NCBI RefSeq assembly: GCF_024979255.1
Contig: NZ_JANLCN010000010.1
Span: forward strand, 62,001-126,000
Reading direction: 5' to 3'
DNA from: Herbiconiux moechotypicola
Lineage (GTDB): Bacteria > Actinomycetota > Actinomycetes > Actinomycetales > Microbacteriaceae
DNA length: 64,000 bases
Both the position numbers and the translations under genes were made by a program. The notes under the pieces are model-generated. The model saw nothing but the letters and a program-made list of their open reading frames with translations, was not told the DNA's origin and did no database searches. Positions 59,118 through 64,000 of the stretch are shown piece by piece; position 1 is the stretch's first letter, and every line of letters begins with the position of its first letter.

Positions 59118-59123
59118 TAGCCT
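59118..59123 (+). promoter_or_regulatory. -10 box of the cupin gene (leaderless)
   Basis: TAGCCT, 6 nt, then ATG 59130. This decides for ATG 59130 against the in-frame GTG 59124. Confidence 0.5.
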
Positions 59124-59129
59124 GTGGGC

Positions 59130-59621
59130 ATGACCACGGCCCCGCTTCTCACCCACGACTCCGACCTCGTCGCCTACCGCATCAGCGCGGGCGACACCGT
59201 GAAGCTGGTGCCGCTCACCGGGCCGGCCGACGGGTCGCCGACGAGCGTGTTCTTCGAGATCTGGGACCCGTCGGGGAGCCAGCCCGACAACTCGCATCCC
59301 GAGTCGGTGGAGATCTTCGTCTTCCTCAAGGGCGAGGGCGTGGCCGTGAGCGACGAGCACAGTGTCGCGGTGACCGCCGGCGACGTGCTGGTGCTGCCTG
59401 TGGGGTCGGTGCACCACATCAAGAACGCCTCCGCCACCGAGAAGCTGTACGCGGTGACGGTGATGGCGAACGACCTCGGCTCGCAGGCCTCCGACTCCTC
59501 GGTGAAGGGGTTCCACGAGCTCGTGCTCGGCGGCATCCCCGACACCTTCGACGACGCCGACCGTGCCGTCTTCGTGCAGAACGCGGCCACCGTCGCGCGG
59601 TACGCGCCCGCCGCGTCCTGA
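59130..59621 (+). CDS. Cupin domain-containing protein
   Basis: A 163-residue single-domain cupin. Motif 1 is around HPESVEIFVFLKGEGV and motif 2 around AGDVLVLPVGSVHHIKN, with likely metal ligands His, Glu and His. The C-terminal third (HELVLGGIPDTFDDADRAVF) is less typical. The enzymatic or binding role is unknown. Confidence 0.85.
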   Translation: MTTAPLLTHDSDLVAYRISAGDTVKLVPLTGPADGSPTSVFFEIWDPSGSQPDNSHPESVEIFVFLKGEGVAVSDEHSVAVTAGDVLVLPVGSVHHIKNASATEKLYAVTVMANDLGSQASDSSVKGFHELVLGGIPDTFDDADRAVFVQNAATVARYAPAAS

Positions 59622-59679
59622 GCCCCCTTGGCGGCTCGGCCGCCGGGGAGTTCACTGGGGGGCGACGAACGGAGCATCC

Positions 59680-59868
59680 ATGAGCGACCTGAGCGACGAC
59701 GAGCTCGACCCCGATCTCGGACCCGATAGCGAGGCGGCACCCGACGCCGGCCGGGAGTCCGAGTCGGCCGACCCGCACGCCGACAACCCCGACCCCGACG
59801 CGGACGGTGACGCCGACCCCGAGGCCCCCGGCCCGACGGCCGATCTCGTCGATCCTGACGCGGACTGA
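59680..59868 (+). CDS. Small acidic Asp/Pro-rich protein (62 aa)
   Basis: Starts MSDLSDDELDPDLGPDSEAA and continues with Asp-Pro-Asp-Ala repeats to the end (LVDPDAD). No hydrophobic segment is present. It shares the MSDLSD start and composition with the acidic protein at 25.97 kb. ACGGAG upstream of ATG is a weak ribosome binding site. No function is known. Confidence 0.55.
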   Translation: MSDLSDDELDPDLGPDSEAAPDAGRESESADPHADNPDPDADGDADPEAPGPTADLVDPDAD

Positions 59869-59970
59869 CGGACGCCGCTCGTTACTGCACTCGGCGCGCG
59901 GGGTGCTTGCGGGAAGGTTTGGCGGATGCGCGGGGTTGGCCTGATCGTCGCCGAACGAGAGGGGCCGCCC

Positions 59971-60630
59971 GTGTCCTTGACCTCAACCGCTCCTGCCCCG
60001 ACCGCCACGGCCACAACGCCGACCGTGCGGGAGCAGGTGGAGCGGCTGGTGGCGCTGGGGGTGCCCGAGCTGGCCGGGGTGAGCGCCGAGGAGCTGCGGA
60101 GCGCGGCGTCGAAGCTGCGGGGCGGGGCGCGGTCGATCCTCATCGTGCATCCCTCTCTGGTGCCCGTGAGCAGGCTGGTGCCGCTGCTCTCGCGCTCGGG
60201 CAAGCCGGGTTTCGTGGTGTCGGACTTCTCCGACCTCGACCAGTTCGAGCCGCTCGACGACATCGACGTGCCCGACCGGCCGCTGTACCTGGTGCACGAG
60301 GTCGAGCGGGGCGACGACCTGCGCAACTGGAGCCCCGACGAGGCGCTGCCCGAGATCGTCTCCCGCGGTCGCCGGCCGCTGACCGTCAGCGAGGGGGTCA
60401 GCTGGTTCCTGCAGCAGCCCGATCAGCTCGAGCCGAACTTCTGCGCGATGACCATCGGTTCTCGCCTGCGCCGCCCGGCGGGCGGGCTCGACGCCCGCAC
60501 CCCCGCGATCTGGATCTCGTCGGGCACCGGCCGCGACGGCCGCGCCGTCCGGGGTGCCCCGAAGCTCGGCTGGTGCTGGGCCGGCAACCGCCACACCTGG
60601 CTCGGCTTCGCCTCCGCCGCCCGCTGCTGA
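59971..60630 (+). CDS. DUF5701-like conserved hypothetical protein
   Basis: A 219-residue protein resembling an actinobacterial family of unknown function (DUF5701, from memory). Conserved-looking segments are ILIVHPSLVPVSRLVPLL, KPGFVVSDFSDLDQF, YLVHEVERGDDLRNWSPDEALP, and the C-terminal WISSGTGRDGRAVRGAPKLGW followed by CWAGNRHTWLGFAS. GTG 59971 with GAGAGGGG upstream is preferred; the open frame reaches 59926. No catalytic motif is recognised. Confidence 0.75.
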   Translation: MSLTSTAPAPTATATTPTVREQVERLVALGVPELAGVSAEELRSAASKLRGGARSILIVHPSLVPVSRLVPLLSRSGKPGFVVSDFSDLDQFEPLDDIDVPDRPLYLVHEVERGDDLRNWSPDEALPEIVSRGRRPLTVSEGVSWFLQQPDQLEPNFCAMTIGSRLRRPAGGLDARTPAIWISSGTGRDGRAVRGAPKLGWCWAGNRHTWLGFASAARC

Positions 60631-60657
60631 CCGCCACCCGCCGTTACACTGCGGCGG

Positions 60658-61620
60658 TCAGGAGGTTGCGCGGTTGAGGAAGCTGATGCCATCGATGACG
60701 GTGTAGGCGAGGCGGAAGCGAGGGCTGCCGGCGTCGGCGGCGCGCATGAGGTCGTGGAGGGTGAGGGCGGGAACGCCGGGGAGGGCGACACCGGCGAGGG
60801 TCGCACGCGGGGCGAAGAGCGCGAGGGCGACGAGGTCGCGGGCGGAGGGCGCGGATCCGGCTGTCGCCACCGGCGCTGGGCCGGCCGAGGGCACAGCTGC
60901 GGAGGCGGAGGCGGCGGTCGAGGCGCGCAGGGTGCGCAGCTCGCGGCGGCGGGTGTCGGTGGTGGGGTGGGGACGGCCGAGGCGCGCGGGTACGGCCGCC
61001 ACGACGGCGGCGAACGCGAGGAGGGCGGCGATGGCGAGCGCGGTGGAGGCCGGGTTCGGCACGACGAGAACGATGAGGAAGGCAGCGACGAGCACGCCGA
61101 GCAGCGCGAGCGTCACGACGAGGAGCGATGGCCACCGCCACGGCGCACTGATCACGCCGCGCCGCGAGGCCGCCCAAGCCGCTTCGTCGAGTGCCTCTGC
61201 CAGGCGGCCGCGGCGCGCATCCCGTGATCGGCCCGGCTGGTGGAGCCCGGCCACGGGTTCGGCGTCGAGGTAGGCACGAACCATCTGCGCCTCGGCGGGC
61301 GCGAGTGCGGCAGGCACGGCGATCTCGACGGCGGGCGCCCTTCCACGCGCAGCCTCACGGAGCACGATGACGCCACGCGCCTGAAGATCGAGCAGCAGAG
61401 CCGCAGCCGCACGTCGTTCCACGCCGGCCAAGAGCGAATCGTCGAGCACCTGACTCGTCGGGGGCACCGGTGCAGTCCGCTCCGCCCGGGCGGCGGGAGC
61501 CGGAGACACCTCGGGCGCCGTGGTGGAGAGCAGCCTCACGGTCGACCACCGCAGCAGCAATGCCACGACCAGGAGCCCGATCGCCACCCCGATAACTCCG
61601 GCCGCGAGCCCTGTGTACAC
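60658..61620 (-). CDS. Uncharacterised membrane protein
   Basis: 320 residues. An N-terminal membrane helix (TGLAAGVIGVAIGLLVVALLL) is followed by a cytosolic part of about 125 residues (LLAGVERRAAAALLLDLQARGVIVL resembles the winged or helical part of DUF2207/TIGR04222-type proteins), two close helices (SLLVVTLALLGVLVAAFLIVLVV, ALAIAALLAFAAVVAAV), and an Ala-rich C-terminus. The function is unknown. The frame runs on through the tRNA and its terminator, so a start after the terminator (GTG 61620) is chosen. Confidence 0.65.
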   Translation of the reverse strand: MYTGLAAGVIGVAIGLLVVALLLRWSTVRLLSTTAPEVSPAPAARAERTAPVPPTSQVLDDSLLAGVERRAAAALLLDLQARGVIVLREAARGRAPAVEIAVPAALAPAEAQMVRAYLDAEPVAGLHQPGRSRDARRGRLAEALDEAAWAASRRGVISAPWRWPSLLVVTLALLGVLVAAFLIVLVVPNPASTALAIAALLAFAAVVAAVPARLGRPHPTTDTRRRELRTLRASTAASASAAVPSAGPAPVATAGSAPSARDLVALALFAPRATLAGVALPGVPALTLHDLMRAADAGSPRFRLAYTVIDGISFLNRATS

Positions 61621-61648
61621 CGCACCCCACCCGTCGACGCCGCCCAGC

Positions 61649-61678
61649 AAAAAGGCTCCGATCGCGATGATCGGAGCC
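61649..61678 (-). terminator. Intrinsic terminator of tRNA-Arg
   Basis: On the minus strand GGCTCCGATC pairs perfectly with GATCGGAGCC across a 5-nt loop and is followed by TTTTT. It begins 13 nt after the tRNA 3' end. Confidence 0.9.
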
Positions 61679-61690
61679 TCGGTGATTCGG

Positions 61691-61764
<74 letters not shown>

Positions 61765-61892
61765 ATCATGCAGTGGAATCCACCGCACGAGTATCAGAGC
61801 CTAGCACGCACGGCCGAGCGGGGCAACGCGGGCACCCGACGCCGCTCCCCCGGGCGGGCGCCGATGTCGGCACCCGGTGAGAGCATGGGTGC

Positions 61893-64000
61893 ATGCCTGC
61901 CGAATCCCGCCCCGATCCGCGCGCGGGCTGGCGCAGCGTGATGGGCTCGGTGCTGGGAGCCGCGGAGGAGCGGCCGATTCAGGATGCGCGGGGTGCGCCA
62001 CCGGAGGGCACGACCCCGATGGGGTTGCAGTTCGAGCTGCGGGCACTCACCCCGCGCACCCACGACAGGTGGCGGGGCCCGACCTCGGCGAAGGCCGTCC
62101 CCGACGACGCAGACCTGGCTGCGCCCGAAGGCTCACCGGGCAGCGACCCGCTCGACCCCGATCCGCTCGACCCCGATCAGCTCGCCGATGCGCTCGCGCT
62201 CAGGGCACCCCGGCGCCTCGGCGTGCGCCCCGCCGTGCGGAGCTCGTCGGGCTCGTACGTGAAGTCGAACCTCACCTGGGGCTCGTTCAGCCACCAGGTG
62301 AACCGCCACCGGCTCGACCCCGAGCACCACCGCTGGTTCGCACAGTTCGCCGCCCTCCACCGCGCCACGCGCCCCCAGACCGCACCGGCCGAAGCCGAGT
62401 GGATCACCCTCGACGAGTTCACCAGCCCTCTGCTCTGGCAGCTGCTCGCCGAGGCGGAGACGCTCGGCATCGAGCTGGTCACCTCGGCCCGCAGCGGCGC
62501 GGTCGTGGTGTCGCGCGACCCGGTCGAGGTGCTCCTGCTGGCGCGGGGAGGGCCCGACGGCTCTCTCCTGCTCGATCCGGTCGTCACAGATCACGGCGAC
62601 CCCGCGCATCCGCCCCACCCCGCCCACAACGCGGGCGCCCTCGGCACCCACGGCGTCTACCGCTACACCCTCTCGAAGCAGCCGCTCATCGTGCTCGCCC
62701 GCCTCGCGCATCCGCTCACCCCCGAAGAGACCGCCCTTCTCGGGCGCGCCCCGCTGCACGTGCCCGCGACCGACACCGAGCAGTTCTTCGCCGAGTACTA
62801 CCCCGACCTGCAGCGCGGCGTCACCCTCGAGAGCACCGACGACGCACTGACCCTCCCCGAGGTTCCGCCGCCCACGCTCGTGCTCACCGCACGGTTTCGC
62901 CCCGGCGACGTGCTGCAGCTCGACTGGGACTGGGCCGGCCACCGCGACCCCACCGCCGAGACGGCCACGCTCGCGGCGGTCGCGATCGAGCTCGACGCGG
63001 TGCTCACCCGCTTCCCGCCCACGATCGACCCCCTCACCCCCTCGCTCACGCTGCGCGGGGTCGATGCCGCCGCGTTCGCCGAGAAGGCGATCCCGATGCT
63101 CGAGGCGCGCGCCGACGTGCGGGTCGACGTGATCGGCGAGCGGCCCGCCTACCGCGAGATCGAGGGGCACCCCGAGGTCACCCTCACCGCGGTCGAGACG
63201 CTGAAGCGCGACTGGTTCGACCTCGGCTTTGTGGTGAACATCAACGGATACACGGTGCCGTTCGGCCCCCTGTTCAAGGCGCTGGCCCAGGGCCGCAAGA
63301 AGCTGCTCATGGTCGACAAGAGCTACCTCTCGCTCGACCACCCGGCGTTCGACCGCCTGCGCGAGCTGCTCGACGAGGCCGACGCGCTCGACGAGTGGGA
63401 GACCGGCCCACGGGTGAGCCGGCACCGCTTCGCCGTGTTCCCGGCGTTCGACGACGTGGCCGAGCAGAGCCCGGAGGCGGCGGCCTGGCGATCGTCGGTG
63501 GCGGCGCTGGCGATGACAGCGGCAGAGAACGAGGCTCCGGATGCGGGCGGCGGCGCGGTCCCGCCCACCCTGGTGCCCGAGGCGGTCACCGCCGAGCTCC
63601 GCCCCTACCAGCGGGCGGGGTTCGACTGGCTCGCCCAGCTGTGGCGGCACCGACTGGGCGGGGTGCTCGCCGACGACATGGGCCTCGGCAAGACTCTCCA
63701 GGCCCTCACCCTCATCGCCCACGCCCGCGAAACGGCGGAGACCGAGCGACCCGCCCCCTTCCTCGTCGTGGCCCCCACCTCCGTGGTCGCGAACTGGGCG
63801 CTCGAGGCCGAACGCTTCACACCCTCCCTCCGGGTGCGCACCGTCACCACCACCGAGAAGGTCGCCGCCCGCCCGCTGGCCGAACTCGCCGCCGAGGCCG
63901 ACGTCGTCGTCACGAGTTACGCCCTCCTCCGCCTCGACGCCCGCGCCTACCGCGCCCAGCGCTGGTCGAGCCTCTTCCTCGACGAGGCCCAGTTCGTGAA
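61893..64000 (+). CDS. SNF2-family DEAD/DEAH-type helicase (C-terminal part cut off by the window edge)
   Basis: About 702 residues are visible. Residues 1-570 form an N-terminal region typical of large bacterial SNF2 proteins; it is mostly unassigned, with a segment RDWFDLGFVVNINGYTVPFG-type near 450 that matches the bacterial SNF2-associated domain. The ATPase starts at LRPYQRAGFDWL (about 570), with Walker A DDMGLGKTLQAL, motif Ia VVAPTSVVANW, and the DEAQ-type Walker B LFLDEAQFVK at the edge. Such proteins translocate on double-stranded DNA. The start ATG 61893 is the first good one after the tRNA region. Confidence 0.88.
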   Translation, partial: MPAESRPDPRAGWRSVMGSVLGAAEERPIQDARGAPPEGTTPMGLQFELRALTPRTHDRWRGPTSAKAVPDDADLAAPEGSPGSDPLDPDPLDPDQLADALALRAPRRLGVRPAVRSSSGSYVKSNLTWGSFSHQVNRHRLDPEHHRWFAQFAALHRATRPQTAPAEAEWITLDEFTSPLLWQLLAEAETLGIELVTSARSGAVVVSRDPVEVLLLARGGPDGSLLLDPVVTDHGDPAHPPHPAHNAGALGTHGVYRYTLSKQPLIVLARLAHPLTPEETALLGRAPLHVPATDTEQFFAEYYPDLQRGVTLESTDDALTLPEVPPPTLVLTARFRPGDVLQLDWDWAGHRDPTAETATLAAVAIELDAVLTRFPPTIDPLTPSLTLRGVDAAAFAEKAIPMLEARADVRVDVIGERPAYREIEGHPEVTLTAVETLKRDWFDLGFVVNINGYTVPFGPLFKALAQGRKKLLMVDKSYLSLDHPAFDRLRELLDEADALDEWETGPRVSRHRFAVFPAFDDVAEQSPEAAAWRSSVAALAMTAAENEAPDAGGGAVPPTLVPEAVTAELRPYQRAGFDWLAQLWRHRLGGVLADDMGLGKTLQALTLIAHARETAETERPAPFLVVAPTSVVANWALEAERFTPSLRVRTVTTTEKVAARPLAELAAEADVVVTSYALLRLDARAYRAQRWSSLFLDEAQFV

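Overview
The window is GC-rich DNA from an actinobacterium, most likely of the family Microbacteriaceae (an inference, not a species call). Pointers are the high GC content, a 32-residue bS22-type ribosomal protein next to an excisionase-like HTH gene and proC (an arrangement known from mycobacteria), a cytochrome c maturation operon with a TlpA/ResA-like protein and CcdA, cell-wall-binding repeat 2 proteins, Tat-exported proteins, and many genes whose -10 box (TANNNT) lies 6-8 nt before the start codon, the signature of leaderless transcripts. No rRNA, insertion sequence, prophage or CRISPR array is visible.

Layout. 0-13.2 kb: housekeeping genes: cytochrome c biogenesis (left edge, partial), an archaeal-type AspRS, a glutaredoxin, bS22, potassium uptake (TrkH/TrkA), proC, a glutamine amidotransferase, tadA, upp, an MFS exporter and a winged-helix regulator preceded by a possible Cys-rich leader ORF. 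13.4-25.9 kb: a CWB2 surface protein, amidohydrolase, MarR regulator, photolyase, a three-gene flavin electron-transfer module (NqrB/RnfD-like reductase, ApbE, FMN-binding lipoprotein), a TRIC-type channel, a tandem glycine riboswitch ahead of L-serine ammonia-lyase, and a carboxylesterase. 26.2-28.6 kb: a lower-GC islet with an uncharacterised HTH-like protein, micro-ORFs and a secreted SH3-like protein.

28.7-51.5 kb: the centre of the window, a large carbohydrate or cyclitol catabolic locus. An eleven-gene operon on the minus strand (51.5 to 41.3 kb) encodes an RbsB/FrcB-type sugar ABC importer, a KDPG-type aldolase, an SDR, two zinc alcohol dehydrogenases, an AroE-fold dehydrogenase, a cupin-type phosphoglucose isomerase, a 2-hydroxyacid dehydrogenase and an RpiR regulator. 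Divergent satellite units add an FGGY kinase, a third zinc alcohol dehydrogenase, a two-subunit transketolase with a HAD phosphatase, two more SDRs, a PfkB-like kinase, an UlaG-like metallo-hydrolase translationally coupled to a second AroE-fold dehydrogenase, and an MFS transporter. The four intergenic regions heading these units carry GAAATTTC or a one-base variant inside or next to a recognisable promoter, so the RpiR protein probably controls the whole set. The substrate is unknown, and this is the best candidate here for an undescribed system. An Abi-like gene with a HEPN-type motif sits inside the locus.

51.5-64 kb: an unusual palindrome-containing intergenic stretch, cysE/cysK, a DUF4190-like protein, aldose epimerase, an MFS exporter that probably uses a non-AUG start, a TMEM175-like channel, a YchJ protein, a secreted lipase, a cupin, an acidic small protein, a DUF5701-like protein, a membrane protein, tRNA-Arg(ACG) with a strong terminator, and the start of a SNF2-family helicase cut by the right edge.
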